From Pseudocercospora fijiensis CIRAD86 (Eukaryota; Ascomycota; Dothideomycetes; Mycosphaerellales; Mycosphaerellaceae), in contig NW_006921535.1 of assembly GCF_000340215.1 (NCBI RefSeq), positions 6,051,414 to 6,115,413 of the forward strand: a stretch of DNA of 64,000 nucleotides, in the 5' to 3' direction. The translations under genes and the position numbers were made by a program. This document shows positions 45,110-57,299 of the stretch, piece after piece. How positions within the stretch are numbered: position 1 is the stretch's first letter; each line of letters begins with the position of its first letter. The notes under the pieces were generated by a model. That model was given only the letters and a program-made list of their open reading frames with translations. It made no database searches and was not told the origin of the DNA.

Positions 45110-45743
45110 GGGACCAGGACCATCGTCGTCGCCGCCGAAGTAAGTGACCTCGCTGCTGAAGTGGACAGAGGGCGCCTTGGAGTCTGTCCGGCCTCGTGCT
45201 GGGCCTTTCTTCTTGCCCGGCGGACGACCGCGCTTGCGAGGATGTCCTTCTCTGGCAGGTGACGAGACTATCGTTCACCGTGCGCGAGGAGGTCCACAGA
45301 AGATGCCTGATATGGAAGGAGCCGGTATACGTATATTTGGGTGGTGATGGTGGTCGATGTCTCAGGCTGGAACTGAGTGGGCTGCGGAAGCGAGCTGGGG
45401 GATGGAGTGAGGCTCTGCGGGAGTGCGGGAGTGCGGGAGTGCGGGAGTGCGGGAGTGCGGGAGTGCGGGGTTGCGGGAGCCCCTGCTTCGTCTGATCTGA
45501 GGCAAGTCAGCCGACAAAACTTCAACGTCGCCTCCTCGCGCTGCCAGCAACACCACCACCACCACCACACCACTACGCACGCCATTTTTTGGCATCGCAA
45601 AATTTATTCCGTATACATCTGCACGCCCCAGGGCCTCCACGAGCAGAAACACCAGCGTCGCGGCGCTGTATCGGGAAGCGCTCGCCACCTGCGCGACCGT
45701 TGAAGACTGCGAAGCCCGCGCCCTGCGCCGGCGGAACTTCGGA
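45110..45743. promoter_or_regulatory. divergent promoter of the deacetylase and ING genes
   Basis: About 630 bp separate the two start codons of two chromatin genes transcribed away from each other. An 8-bp repeat (gcgggagt, about seven copies) fills 45419-45478, and a CAC trinucleotide run stands near 45,552-45,567. No TATA box seen. The left part is an open frame on several strands but shows no domain. Confidence 0.55.
45419..45478. repeat. 8-bp tandem repeat gcgggagt
   Basis: About seven consecutive units, the last two changed, inside the divergent promoter. Confidence 0.85.
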
Positions 45744-47191
45744 ATGGCAGGCGCACTTAGTCAGCCAGAAGATGCGGCGTCGGTGCTGGAGCAATTCGTT
45801 CACGATGGTAAGTTTAGCCAAGATTTCACATGCACTCCAACATGGACGAGCTATCAAAGCTCCTCACTGCGGAGCTGATGGAAACGTACCGTCTGCTCTC
45901 CTCGGAGATGACCGCCAGTGAAGTGATTGAGTACAATGCCATGAGCATTGTTGATCAAGTCGACTTCATATGCGACAGCATGCCTTCGCGGTGCCCCGAC
46001 CTCGAAGACTTTCTTACTGATTACCTCGAATCAGTGGCGAACGTGCCGGCCGAAATCACTCATCTAATGGAAGAGCTCCAAGCCAAAGATCTTCAAATCA
46101 CTGCCTTCAAAGACGAGATCGCGAAGCGAGACAGCCAGATCCAGAAGTGGGTGAGAATCAACGGCGGCCACGTCCCCAACCCAAAAGAAGAAGCCTTCTC
46201 CAAGACCATCAGCGAGTGCTACGACAAGATGGAAATCTTACAAGCAGAGAAGTGTGGTCTCGCCGAGAAGGCTCAAATCATCCTCGACCGTCAAATCAAG
46301 CGTCTTGACATTGGCTTGAAGGGACTTGCGCAAACCGAACAATTTCCGTCAGATTGGAATGGTCCAAGTCTTTTGACTGGCAGCGGCGCCGCCACCGGAG
46401 TCAATACACCAGTCGCAGGCACAGCTCCCAGCATGCCCCTTCAAGCTGTCAGTGGTAACATCGGCTCGATCATCCCAATGCAAAACGCCGCACAACACCA
46501 AATGGCTGCCAATGCGCGCTCTACTGCTCGCGGAACGCCAACCGGCGGCCAGACACCCACCACCTTACCAAGAAGCCAGCGCGAAGGTAGCAGCGATGTT
46601 AAGAAGAGAAAGCTGAACGTCTCGCTGGGATCTCTACCAAACAGCAGCTTGCGTCAATCGTCTCTTGGACCAGGCACACCAAAGGCCGGCACACCTGTAC
46701 CAACCGGTGTCGCAGCATCTCGCGCTGGTTCTGCACAACCCACCGCAGCCCAGAAGAAAGGCGCACATCCCCCACCAGGCAACCGTAAAGCCGCGCCACC
46801 ACCATCCAAGAAGTCCAACCGCTCTCGTCCTTCCGGACAGAAGAAAGATCGTCGCCGCCAACTCGCCAGAGATCGCGCCACTCCTAGCACGAATGCCTCG
46901 CTTTCTGATGACTCCGATGACGACTCCGCATCTCCAACGCCATCCTCGATTCAACGCAGCCAGGCTGATGGCACTGCCGAAGGTGGCGATGATAACGAGG
47001 ACGACGAGACGCTGTACTGTTTCTGCAAGAAGGTCAGCTACGGCGACATGGTGGGCTGCGACAACGACAACTGTCCTTACCAGTGGTTCCACTATAAGTG
47101 CGTGGGCGTCACTGAGGAGCCGACGGGAGAGTGGCTGTGTCCGGAGTGCCGCAAGAAGCCGAAGAAGGAGTTGCGCATCAACAGGAGCTAG
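45744..47191 (+). CDS. ING-family PHD-finger protein (histone acetyltransferase/deacetylase subunit)
   Basis: Reads methylated histone H3 tails in NuA4, SAS/NuA3 or Rpd3 complexes (Yng2, Yng1 and Pho23 types). Exons 45744-45807 and 46035-47191 give 406 aa. The splice rebuilds the ING N-terminal motif VLEQFVHDV-ANVPAEI. The intron is 227 nt, GTAAGT to ATCAG. A long helical ING domain (HLMEELQAKDLQI onward, to about residue 125) is followed by ~200 residues of Ser/Pro/Ala/Lys-rich disorder with several basic clusters. The PHD finger is C-terminal (residues ~345-395): CFCKK, CDNDNC, WFHYKC and WLCPEC give the C4HC3 zinc ligands. An alternative start inside the intron would give a 453-aa product. 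Confidence 0.88.
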
Positions 47192-48326
47192 AAGCTGAGA
47201 CTGAGACGGCATTGAGAGCTTGTGCATGCATGAGATTCGGAGGACTGGACGAATCGTGTGTCTCTTGTGGGAAGAGCGTGCTAAATCATTCTGATCGTTT
47301 TTAGTGAGCTTCAGCGGTATTGAAAGCATGGAGTTCGCTAGGGCAACAGAGATACTCGCATCATGAACGAATGAAATGATTTGAAGTGCACGCCCTCTGT
47401 TTTCTCCATCACACTTCTGGCATGCTGGCCGGGCTGCCAACATTAGCCAGAGCAGAGATAAAGATGTCGGAAGAAGATGTCGAATCTCTGCCCTTCCCTT
47501 ACTACCCTCCCATTCTTCCACAAAGAAGTCGCTCTGCGGTGCTCGAATTTGCTCCCGCAATTTCGAGCATGTCTTCAATTCGGAATATAGCCATCCGAAT
47601 ACGGCCTTCGATGTAGGTTCTAACACTTACTCTCCAATTCCACTTTCCAGCGAGAATGTTCCCTAAAGCCATGATTGGAGTCTCGATGGCAGACAATCAT
47701 TGAGAATCGCGCCCCTACGCTGCAGCTATCTACAGTATGTTCAAACGCAAGGCACAGGTAGGGGTCGAAGGACAACTTCAAATACTCACTGGACAGTAGC
47801 ATATCACGCTGGTCGGCATTTCCCCTTCTCGGGATGTTTGCTCGTAGTCGGACACATAGAGTCAGAAGTGATGCACGATGCATAGTACTACGTGCTTCTC
47901 TCCTTGCTCGACCGAAACTCCAAACCTGACGACAAGCTCTTAGTGTTTATTTGGGTGCAAGTTACGACGCGTATCATTCGTCTCAGCAGCTTGCCTTCAA
48001 TATCTAGGGACTGCAGTTGTTACATGAGCAGATCAAGCTGAGACGCTTCGAGCGGTTTCGAGACTTTGGTAATCGAAGTATGTTGGATAGCAACTACATT
48101 GTTGAAGAAGATGCCCTGAACGCTCTCGTTTGATCCATTCCCACATCTTCGTAGTGCCAACGAGACTCTTACGGAAAGATCTCTCGCCGTCTGGACAACG
48201 TCGTACGATGATCTTCACATAACGTAAAATAGAGAAAAGAATGCGGGACATCAACCTCAGCCTCAATAGGGCAGCGGTGAAAAGGTCTAAGCGTCGAAAG
48301 CTTTCCAGTTTTGTGGCAGGGATCAA
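47192..48326. other. intergenic, no gene seen
   Basis: Short frames only; no motif, no repeat of note. Confidence 0.45.
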
Positions 48327-49204
48327 TTGGCGCTAGCTCGTGCTGTTGCTGTTGCCTCTGCAGACTTTTCTCGCAAGCTCTTTCTTCTGACTCTTTGCTC
48401 TGCCTCACTTTTCCACCATCACTACATCATCAATTCATCCACATCCGCTTCTGACAGCAAGCCTGCGAGGTCAGTATCAGAGTGCTTACCAACGTATTCA
48501 ATGTTGTGGACATTGACGGTGATCACCATCGACGCTGCGTCTCCAACAATGCTGACAGCGTTGCAGGCCTACCTCTGCCTTTGAGTGCTTTGCCAACGAT
48601 CCTCCTTCAAAGCGAGAAGAACCACCCGGCTCGCAAGAGGTGATCTGCTGGCGCCGAAGATTTCCAGCGCATTCTCGCCGTCATCCAGGTCTGCAAACTT
48701 CTCTCACCGGCGAAGGAAGACCATGACTCACACGCTAACAGATCTCCATCGCCCAGAGCGTCGGCCTTTCCCAGCGCACCGTGAGCTCGACATCATCTGC
48801 ATGGTGAGTCGGTTCTCATCGAAGCAACAGGAGTGAACGTGCTGACTCATGCTACAGACTCGACCCCTTCCTCAACACCCACCGAGCATGAGCTTCGCAC
48901 CATCACCAGTATCATCAATCGAGAGCCAACACTCCAGCTTCCCCAACAAAGGCAGAAGATGGCGCAGCAGCCCAAAAATGTTACACCGACAACATTAGCC
49001 CGAACGCCGCCGCGGTCGATCTTCATTCAAAAAGACGAAATCATTCTAGATATATCCCACAGACAGACCGCGGCGGCAAAAGTTTGCCAACCGCTACCGG
49101 CTCGATGGTTTACGCCCCAACACAACGAGTTCCCCGGTACTTATGTACTGAGGGAATCGTTTTGTCGGGCCGCTTGCGGCCATGGTAAGTTCAACTTTGC
49201 CTGA
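48327..49204 (+). other. possible small multi-exon gene, unproven
   Basis: Several good intron signals cluster here. The clearest is 48802-48855, GTGAGT followed by a GCTGAC branch and CTACAG. The frame before it (ending RPFPAHRELDIICM) joins in phase to TRPLPQHPPSMSF and ends at a TAG soon after. Another candidate intron runs from a GTCAGT near 48,472 to a GCAG near 48,566. Frames on either side are short and I recognise no family, so the model is a guess. It could be a real small gene or chance. Confidence 0.22.
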
Positions 49205-49483
49205 CTGACAGCATGATACGAATGCTCGCATGCCTTACCACTTCGCCATCGTGCCGATAACGGTTGTCGAGAGCAGCATAGTTCATTTCACCCATATACC
49301 ACAGCCCCATCGGCGAGCATGTGATGGCCTTGACCGCAATCGCACGCAAAGTTCCGACCACCACTCCACCATCGCATTTGTCTTCCTCTTTCACAAAAGC
49401 ATTAGCTAATACGAGTCTTCACAGATGCTCGCATGTGGTACGTGCACCATTCGCCCGGCCGGCGCTCTTGCCAACGAACTCTT

Positions 49484-49624
49484 CTGAGAGGAGCCGAATG
49501 TGGTATGAGCGTCGGCCGGCCGACATCATCCACACTGGCTGAGAGGAGTCGCATGTGATATGGTCCGGTCGGCTGGCTGGTGAGAGGAGTCGCATGTGGT
49601 ACGCACATCAGCTGGCCGGCCGGT
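49484..49624. repeat. degenerate tandem repeat, ~41-55 bp unit
   Basis: Three copies of tgagaggagtcgcatgtg-ta followed by a GC-rich gtcggctggc/gccggccgg segment, beginning near 49484, 49540 and 49581. A related gctcgcatgtggtacg stretch lies at about 49,430. Confidence 0.7.
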
Positions 49625-49857
49625 TCCTTGAGTCCCCGTCCATCAAGTAAGTCAGATCCCCCGTCACAAACCTCTTCAAACATCGCGATGATGATCCACC
49701 ATCGTCCTTCTTAAGACTCATTCCAATCCTACATCTCATGACGAAAATTCGACTCTGAACGCCAGCAATATCCTGTCCACATCCACCTGAACTCGCACTC
49801 GAAGAAGATCTTGACTAACAACTTTATTCTTGCAGGCCGCCGCCGGCAATCCTTTCG

Positions 49858-50073
49858 CTTCCTCTGCTCATCTCGGAATCGAGGGTACGACTGGAGGTAC
49901 TGCCTCAGATCATGACCGCTTACACTTCCATACTGTAGCACTGGGCACTTAGGATTCTGGATATCAGTCCGGCTATCCCCCACGCCCCGGGCTACAATGT
50001 GGCACTGTACGCGGTCATGATCTGAGGCAGTACCCCCAAGTCGTACTCTCGCTTCCGAGATCAGCAGAGGAAG
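49858..50073. repeat. long inverted repeat (fold-back), 81-bp arms, 53-nt spacer
   Basis: 49858-49938 and 49992-50073 are reverse complements over most of their length. The block around ggtactgcctcagatcatga (left, from about 49895) pairs with tcatgatctgaggcagtacc on the right without mismatch. A direct repeat (gtccggctatc-ccc) also occurs in the loop (49968) and again just outside the right arm (50074). It could be a MITE-like element or the template of a hairpin RNA. Confidence 0.85.
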
Positions 50074-50114
50074 TCCGGCTATCACCCAGCGCCCCAGCAC
50101 TCTGTCGTCAATGG

Positions 50115-50180
50115 GCTGCTCAATACCAACAACTCAACACCATCTCAACACCAGCTCAACACCAACTCAACACCAATTCA
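50115..50180. repeat. short tandem repeat, ~10-11-bp unit ctcaacacca
   Basis: Five to six imperfect copies: caacaccat, ctcaacaccag, ctcaacaccaa, and so on. Confidence 0.8.
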
Positions 50181-51300
50181 AAACCAACAACGAGCGAGTG
50201 CGCGAGACCGAAGATCAAGAGGATCTATACAAGACTTTGGCTGTGGGTGGTGTTTGTGGAAGTCAAGGATGGCGCGGAAGGAAAGGGGAGTCAGGAGAAT
50301 ACTACAGAGTCGAGATGGATGTCGCAGGAGGCAGAAGTGGTTCAAACGTCCCACAAAATTGACGCAGAGCAATTTGGATTTTTGAGAGAAACTTGACCTG
50401 CAGAGCTGGCCGTTCGTGCTGTACAGAAATGCTTTTATCCACATACAGCATGTCAGTGACCTTCTTCAGCAAGCATTGTTCATCATACCATGGAATCTCC
50501 TTCTGTATTCTGACTGGCACTCAGATAGAGCAGGATAGGCTGAAAGACTTGGCAGATCCATAGCTTTGCCATCCAGAGCAGGTGATCATGGAACTGCTTT
50601 TGAAGACGAGCAGCGAGGTCTGCCAGTATGTTTGCACCAAGCCGTGAGACATTGACCGTCTGGCTGAACATGCGAAGGCAAGCAAGGGTTTGGAATACGA
50701 ACGGTATAGGAGGAGCATGTACAAGATGATTGGCTTTCCATCGAAACATACATGTTAAATTCTCAGCAAGTCTTCTCTTCTCAACCTCCTCATACCAGAA
50801 CTTTTCCACACCTTACTAATCATCGCGACGAGAGAGACTCCATCCACCACCTTCCACTTCTAGCCCAACTTGCAAAACATGGAAATTCCAGAACCCCGAA
50901 AAAAAAACACCACCGACATGCTGAATGGCTTCATAATCTTATTACCATTACGCGCCGAGGATGCGTGACCTGGCTCGCAAAGACTTGCAAATGGATGAGA
51001 ATGCGCTGTGAGGATGTTGGCGTTTGTGGAGGGAGAAAGGGTGTTGGATCTATGAAATGTGGGCAGGAAAGTTTTTGGGGACGGAAAGTGATGTGGACGC
51101 AATGTGATTTCTGCCCTGCATGGTCGTTGTCATTACGCGCTGAGGCGATGCTGTGGATGGCAGCGTGATCGTCGACGGTCCGGAAACGGGGTGGATGCGG
51201 CGCTGTGATCTCAAGAGGAAGCGAAGAAGAAAGAGCTTTGGCTCATGATCGGGGTTGGGAGAGGGTTCGTGATGTGTGGTATAGAACAGCGAAAGGGAAA
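50181..51300. other. gene-poor stretch
   Basis: A 108-codon minus frame (50809-50483) has plausible composition (MEKFWYEEVEKRRL start) but no motif. Not called. Otherwise nothing recognised. Confidence 0.35.
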
Positions 51301-51324
51301 GCAGCGGATACTGAGGTCCGTCAG

Positions 51325-51800
51325 TGCTTGCCTTGCCTTGCCTTGCCTTGCATGCTGGCTCCTGTCGCCTGGCGTAATGGAGAAGAGAAGGAGAAGCTTG
51401 GAATGGGGGGGGGGGGCATGTGTCCACTGCAATTGACTATTGCTTGCTTCCATGCTGGCTCCTTCTCTGAACTCGGCCACTTGACGCATCATGGGCTCCT
51501 CTGTGTGGCGGCCAAGGGATCAGGAGAGGACAATGACCTCGGAGTGTTCAGCGGATCTTGGAGCTCGCCCAGTGCTTGCCGTACATGCTTGCTCTTCCTC
51601 TGAACTCTCTCACTTGCTGCAATCCGAGGTCCACTCTACGCAGAGCAGAGAGAAGGAGAAGGCCAGCTAGGAGCCATGAGTGAGTCTTCGAAGTTTCCTG
51701 AAGCCAGCGTGAGATGCTAGTTCTTGCTCCGACTTCCATCACTTGGCGCAGCCTGGGAGGAGGAGAGGACTGCGTGTTCATCTGCTAGACCTCGAGCACG
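51325..51800. repeat. degenerate tandem repeat, ~130-bp unit, with ttgcc microsatellite
   Basis: A cttgc(cttgc)n run is at about 51,328-51,352 and a 12-G run at 51405-51416. A segment gctcc-tctgaact-c-cacttg recurs near 51,465, 51,592 and 51,725, about 126 and 133 bp apart, each near a gaggagaagg-type stretch. Confidence 0.6.
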
Positions 51801-52840
51801 ATTTCCTTCCCGCGCTGCGTCTCTGCTCTCCTGCAAAACATCCCTGTCCCTCGAAGATCAGTAGAAGGAAGGAGAAGGGCTCAATGTATACAAAAGGCTG
51901 AGGAGTGTGTTCAGACGGTGTTGCTCCTGCTCTCCTCTCCGCCCGAAGCAGGGGCCCTGCAAGGCATAACAGCCCAGTGACCAGTTTCCTGACCTCCGAA
52001 GAGTAGTATTGCTTGTTCTTGCTCTTCATTGCGAATCACAGTACGATGCTCCTTCTTGCTCAGAATCATGCAGAATGTAGATGCCCTTCGCACCTAGTGT
52101 TCGCGCAGGCTCGTGGCTCGCTCAGAATCCCAGCCCATATTACAGTAGCAGAAGAAGACCTTTTGAGGCAGTGGATAGCAATTTCCGTAGACTCTGATCC
52201 ATTGTACCTCCTGCACTGCTGTTCTCCCGGAAAGACGCCTCTCACGCTTATGAAATCCACTCTTCGCTCTCCTTGAATCAATCCAGAGTCCAAACCACGC
52301 TGTAGAACAAGTCCATGTCTCATCTCATTCATCAAGTCCGTAGAGGTAGAGCCTGGGTGTCATCCTCAATGCAAATGTCGTTGCTCCAGCCGCTCATCCA
52401 CCAAAGACGCGTCTCCTCTCGCTGATCTGGGTGAAATGGCTCTCAAGGGACGTCTTCTCGGAAGCAGATGGCTCGTGTCGTGGAGTGGAAGGGCGGTGGA
52501 TGGCATCTCTCGTTCTGTGGTCGTTCCAATGTCATAAATGCTGCTCAGGAGGGTCTCGCGGGCTGTGTAGAGTAGGTTGATGGCATGGCATAGCGCAAAA
52601 CCTCCTCCTCCAGCTCGCCGAAAGTCCAAAGCTGGGGCACACGAGGTCGCAGAAACATTCGGTGAGCACGCAGCACATCTGTCACGAATCAACAGCACAT
52701 CGTCCGCGGCGCTCCGAGAACTACTTTTCCTCTCAAAGAGAATAATCAGCTGAGATCTTACGAGTCACGGCCAGCTCAATCCACTCACTCATCCGCGGCT
52801 GGAGGATTCTCAACTATACCACAACCACCAATTTCAGCTA
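51801..52840. other. gene-poor stretch
   Basis: Only short frames, none with a motif or good start. Isolated gagaagg-like pieces of the neighbouring repeats recur. No gene seen. Confidence 0.4.
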
Positions 52841-52845
52841 CTCGT

Positions 52846-53010
52846 ACAGCAGCAGCATCTTCGAAATGGCGAGGAAGCGCACAATGCCTCCCCGTGTGCT
52901 CGTGCTCGTGCTCGTGCTGTTTGCTACGATACAAACCCACTTCCAGCAATCGAAAATCCTGCTGCAGCAACAGCAGCATCTTCGAAATTCCGAGAAAGCA
53001 CTCCCATCCA
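52846..53010. repeat. two copies of a ~124-bp unit
   Basis: cagcagcatcttcgaaat followed by gcgaggaagcgca / ccgagaaagcact occurs at 52849 and 52973. A gctcgt/gtgctcgtgct run lies between them. Confidence 0.65.
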
Positions 53011-54636
53011 CCATCCCAGAAGGCACCTAGATAGATCTGGAGGGGAGAGGAGAGGAGATGTTAGAAGAGCAGGAATACTCCAAATTCGAGGCCATGACCA
53101 AGTACCTCGCAGGCGGCGACACGTAGGCTAGAAGGGAGAAGCCAGAAGAGATTTTTGGAAACTGCACCTCCGACACAGCAGGCTTGACGCGGCGAGAAGG
53201 AGCTGAAGGACATTGGTCCGGAGGATCTATCAGCTGATGGGAAAGGCGGAGCTTTCCTTCTGCGAGCGTCCGGTTGAAAATTCTGCATCAATGGAATGAT
53301 CAAATACGGTGGCCGTGAGAGCTTCGAAGCAATGAGGGCCAAGCAAGAGCAGCGGGATGCTGGCAATACTGGACGAAGAGGTGTTGCGGACCTGGAAGCG
53401 TAGTTGTCTACTGAAAGAGCAAGGATACTCGCTGCAGTAGCAGGTGGTGAAGGGACTCTATGATTGTCCAGCGGGATGCAGTCGAAGCATGCCTGGGATG
53501 GGAGAGTCAGCCAGGTCAGCAGGGTTCTACAGCAAGAGATGGAGAAGAGAAGCGCATGCAGGACCAGAAGCGACAACCATTCCATGAGAGAGAGAGATAC
53601 AGGACCAACCTGACGAGCAGCCTTTCCAGCAAGATATACAGCCATGATTCGCGAGCCCAGAATCGTCCTTTGCACCAGCAACGTATCTCCATTCCAGGTC
53701 CACTCCGCGGGACTTCAGTACAAGATCCTCGAGCCCAGCTTTCCAGTCTCTCTCGTCAACTGCAGCGACTTCCACCATGAAGAGAATACACATCGTCTTG
53801 CACCTTGACCGCACACCAGCTTGCCGCCCACTTGAGATCCAGCACCATGTTGCTCCTCGCCTCCTCAAAAGCCACCGTGAGCATACACATCGTCTCGCAT
53901 GCTGGCGAGGGAACCACAACGCGCGGCCACCTGTACTCCCATCCTCCATCTCCGGATTCTGATCATCTACCACAACGCTCGCTGCTTTGGTATTCATCTG
54001 CTCTGCCTTCTCGACTCTGCGTGCTGTCCAGGCCGGCCATACGGCACACGGCCTCCTTGGCTGCTCGTAACATGGTCGAGTTGTTTCAGCATGCTTGAAC
54101 AAAACCTCCGCATCCTCCACCTCCGCCACGAATCCCATCAAGATGTCGAAGTCGCTCGATCCTGAAAGAGTCTACCAGGAGTAGTCTGCAATCAAGTCTG
54201 CGACCAAGTGGCTCGCCAGGAGAGCCTGGGCCGTTCGACAGGATGTGAAATACGAAAAGGGCTCGCTGTCGCAGAAGAACAGGCCCAGCTGACAAAGGTT
54301 GACAATACGAGAGAGTTGGACACCAACCTTCTGCAACTCTCCCAACTCTCCCTTTGAGAAGGAAAAGAAGCAGGATCCAGACGTCAAGCGTGCTCAAAAA
54401 AAATGTGGTGAGCCCCAACCACGCTCACCACGGTCGGCCCCAAACCTGTCGACAATATGGGCCGTCCCAGAGACGGACTACAGAAAGGTCAACAAGCAGG
54501 GAGGCTGGCTGTTGAAGCCAGCCTGACATCAATGAAGAGTGGTGAGAGCGACGATGGGGATGGGGATGGCTCTGGGTGAGTCTACCAAGGTAGTCTGCAC
54601 CACCACCAGGACATCCGAAGAGCCCGGGCCGCGGAA
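53011..54636. other. gene-poor stretch
   Basis: The longest frame (53681-53061, minus, 206 codons) has an erratic composition with several Cys-rich and hydrophobic patches and is not called. A motif gagtctaccaggagtagtc (54167) recurs as gagtctaccaaggtagtc (54579), linking this stretch to the later satellite. Confidence 0.4.
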
Positions 54637-54800
54637 GAAGAAGGGAATGTGTGAAGTACGCATATTGCTCACCGATCACCCATATCCGCAAGCGAACATG
54701 TCACGGGCTCAGCGCGGGAAGAAGGGAATGTGTGAAGTGCGCATGTGGCTCACCAATCACCCATGTCCGCAAGCAAACATGTCAAGGGCCCAGCGCAAGA
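54637..54800. repeat. tandem duplication, 81-bp unit
   Basis: aagaagggaatgtgtgaag with the following caccgatcacccata-ccgcaagc segment is repeated once, starting at 54637 and 54718. The period is a multiple of three, so a small plus frame stays open across both copies, but no other coding sign exists. Confidence 0.85.
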
Positions 54801-55639
54801 GGAATGAGGAGTGCAGATGATGATAGTTACCTTGGCCGCGCCCCAACCATCGCACGGCAATGCGTCGGTCCCTCCAAAAGCTGAAGCTGGACCGTCCGCT
54901 GTCGTGTCCTGGAGAGGGTTTTCTGAGCGGTCTTGAGTTGTGTGTTCTCGATATGTTGAGTATCGAAAAGTCTTGAAGATTTCGCCAAAGTTGATGGGCG
55001 AATTCGGGCGAACAAAATGAAATGTCGTCGACTTGCCGTTGCGAGCGGTCGAAAGAGCTAAAGATTAGTCCTCGAGCGCGAAATTGACGCACGCTGCAAG
55101 CAGGGTTTGGTATTGCAAGAGACAGCCAAGAGCTGTACAGCAAGCAATGCCTCGCCAAGCAAGCAGCGAAAGCCCAAGAGCAGAGCAAGAGACAGCCAAG
55201 GCAGTCATCCAAGGTCAAAGGCCCTTTTCCACTGTCGACCAGATAGCTTCCAGAGAAGCACAGCAGGCGCAGCTTCCAGAGACCAGCGACAATGCCCAAA
55301 GACCGAAAAGCCCACGTTCCCACTTTCGTTCGAGCAAGCGACTCCCAGGAGAAGTCAAACAAGCTCAGATTCAAGAAGATCTTGAATTTCCCCCAGATTC
55401 CCAACTTGTGCGTACTAGTCCAAGGAAGCTCGGCTTTCAGGCTGTCAGACTTTCAGACACGATTTCGCAAACCACAGCCGGCAAGGGCATAGCCATACTC
55501 AAGGTAACCTAGAGGCCCCATAGCGTGAAGTGGATGCTGGTGCAAAGGTTTCTGCGGAGTCCAGTGCAGGCCGTAGAGCAGTTCAGAAGCGTTCACTGAG
55601 TGATATCTTCCGGGGCGCAAGAGGTACCTGGGTTCGGCT
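54801..55639. other. gene-poor stretch
   Basis: A 142-codon plus frame (55084-55512), rich in Gln/Ser/Ala/Arg, is open but has no recognised feature. Not called. Confidence 0.35.
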
Positions 55640-56385
55640 CCCATCTGCGGAGAGATGCGTCGCTGATGCAGGCGGTGCTGTGCAGCGGTGGTGGACTGGG
55701 CTTACCCGGGCAGGACGCTCGTCGGTGCCGAAGTGGTTGAGGAAATGAACGCAGCAAATGACAAAGGAGAGCAACCAGCCAAGCGTCTACCTGAAGTAGT
55801 CGACGAAGCCAGAGGTGGACTTATCCGGGCACAAAGCTCATCGGTGCCAAAAGCAAATGCAGAACGCAGCAAGGACACACGAAAGCGACCAGCAAAGCGT
55901 CTACCGGAGTAGTCGACAAGGCCAGAAGTGGACTTGCCCGGGCAAAAGCTCGCCGGCGCCAAAAGCAAATGCAGAACGCAGCAAGGACATACGAAAGCGA
56001 CCAGCCAAGCGTCTACCAAAGTAGTCGACGAAGCCAGAAGTGGACTTACCCGGGCAAAAGCTCACCGGTGCCAAAAGCAAATGCAGAACGCAGCAAGGAC
56101 ATACGAAAGCGACCAGCCGGGCGTCTGCCAGAGCAGTCGACAAGGCCAGAAGTGGACTTACTCCGGCTGCAAGCAGCACACAGATGCCAGGAGGGGTGGG
56201 AAGGTGCAAGGATGGGGGTGGTTCAATGGCATCTGACCAAGTGCTGACAGTGAAGCACACGAGGGTCGATTGAGACGACGAACAGATGCCAGACCAAGAC
56301 ATACGAAAAGGACAACCGTAGCGTCTACCAGAGTAGCCAACAAGAACGGAGGGCGACTTACACCGGCTGGCCAAGCAGCTCACGG
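55640..56385. repeat. tandem satellite array, ~112-bp unit
   Basis: Repeats are marked by gaacgcagcaaggacatacg followed by aaagcgaccagc-aagcgtctacc, then agtagtcgac, then a gtggacttacccgggcaaaag segment. The gaacgcagc landmark lies at 55747, 55862, 55974 and 56086 (spacing 115, 112, 112). Degenerate copies occur before 55,740 and near 56,290-56,370. 112 is not a multiple of three, so open frames on both strands are by-products of the repeat. Each unit ends in a possible minus-strand donor (gtaagt, from acttac), which may be coincidence. Confidence 0.88.
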
Positions 56386-57299
56386 ATGCGCACGATGTCG
56401 TGTATTGCAGAGGTTACTGCCACCTCCACCTCCAGCCACCTGGGCAAGAGGTGATGACAGCAGACCGAAGGTGTATGTTGACCAAGCAATGGTGGTGTCT
56501 CGTCCAGTGGCGTGTAGCAGCCAAGTCGTGCTGTCCTGCAAAGATGTGGCCAGCTTGGCGGAGGTGTGAAAGCTTGAGCTTGATCCGCCGAGATCACGTG
56601 GTGGAAGCATAATTCTCTCTCGCAATGGCCGCCAGTGTACAAGCGCCCTGCCATGCCCAGCTCTTTAAGGCAAAAGATGCATGCTTCTCATGATCTGCCA
56701 GGTGGTATTGGAGTGTGCGAGTGATATGGTCTTCTGTCCTCGGGCGTTGAAGTCTGCCTCGAGCTGGCGGCTGCAGCAAAGGTCGAGTCTGTCGATGACT
56801 TCTTCGTTGGCGTAGACGCTCGGGCTACTGAATGGATATTGTGCGTATCTTGCTGGCGCCAGCGATTGTTGCGCTGTGAGCGTGCCGGCGATGAGAAGCG
56901 ACAGTGGTATAGTTGTCGGTCGGCGGTGGTGAGGCGATGAAAACGACGAGGCGCCGACGTGGGCAGTGGCTCTGGTGGTGCTTCTCTGGCATATCGTGGC
57001 CTGCTGGCTGCAGCTTGCCGAAGCCGCCGTCTGTCGAGGAATGGGTGGAAGTACGTCAGACATGCGGCGATGGAGTGGCATTGAGGGCGGCAAGCTTACC
57101 AGATCTTGCAGCCTCGCATGCAGAGAGGACTTCTCAGTGGCGTGCAGTGCGCGTTGACATGGTGTAAGGTCAGCACACCTCGCTGCCGCTAGCCGACTGG
57201 TGAAGGTGTGACTAGTGAAGGTATGGTCGAGCGCTCGAATCACCGAAGCCAAGGGCTTGTGAATCGGCGGCGCCAGTGACTGTGAACACCAAATTTGCA
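56386..57299. other. gene-poor stretch
   Basis: The 260-codon minus frame 57447-56665 is rich in Ser/Ala/Thr/Arg and Cys, lacks any motif and overlaps the next repeat family. It is not called. No other structure noted. Confidence 0.35.

Noticed and set aside
53061..53681. 206-codon minus frame
   Set aside because: Erratic Cys/Ser/Leu content, no motif, and it lies in degenerate repeat sequence.
55901..56383. 160-codon minus frame through the 112-bp array
   Set aside because: The unit length is not a multiple of three; the frame is open only because the repeat lacks stops.
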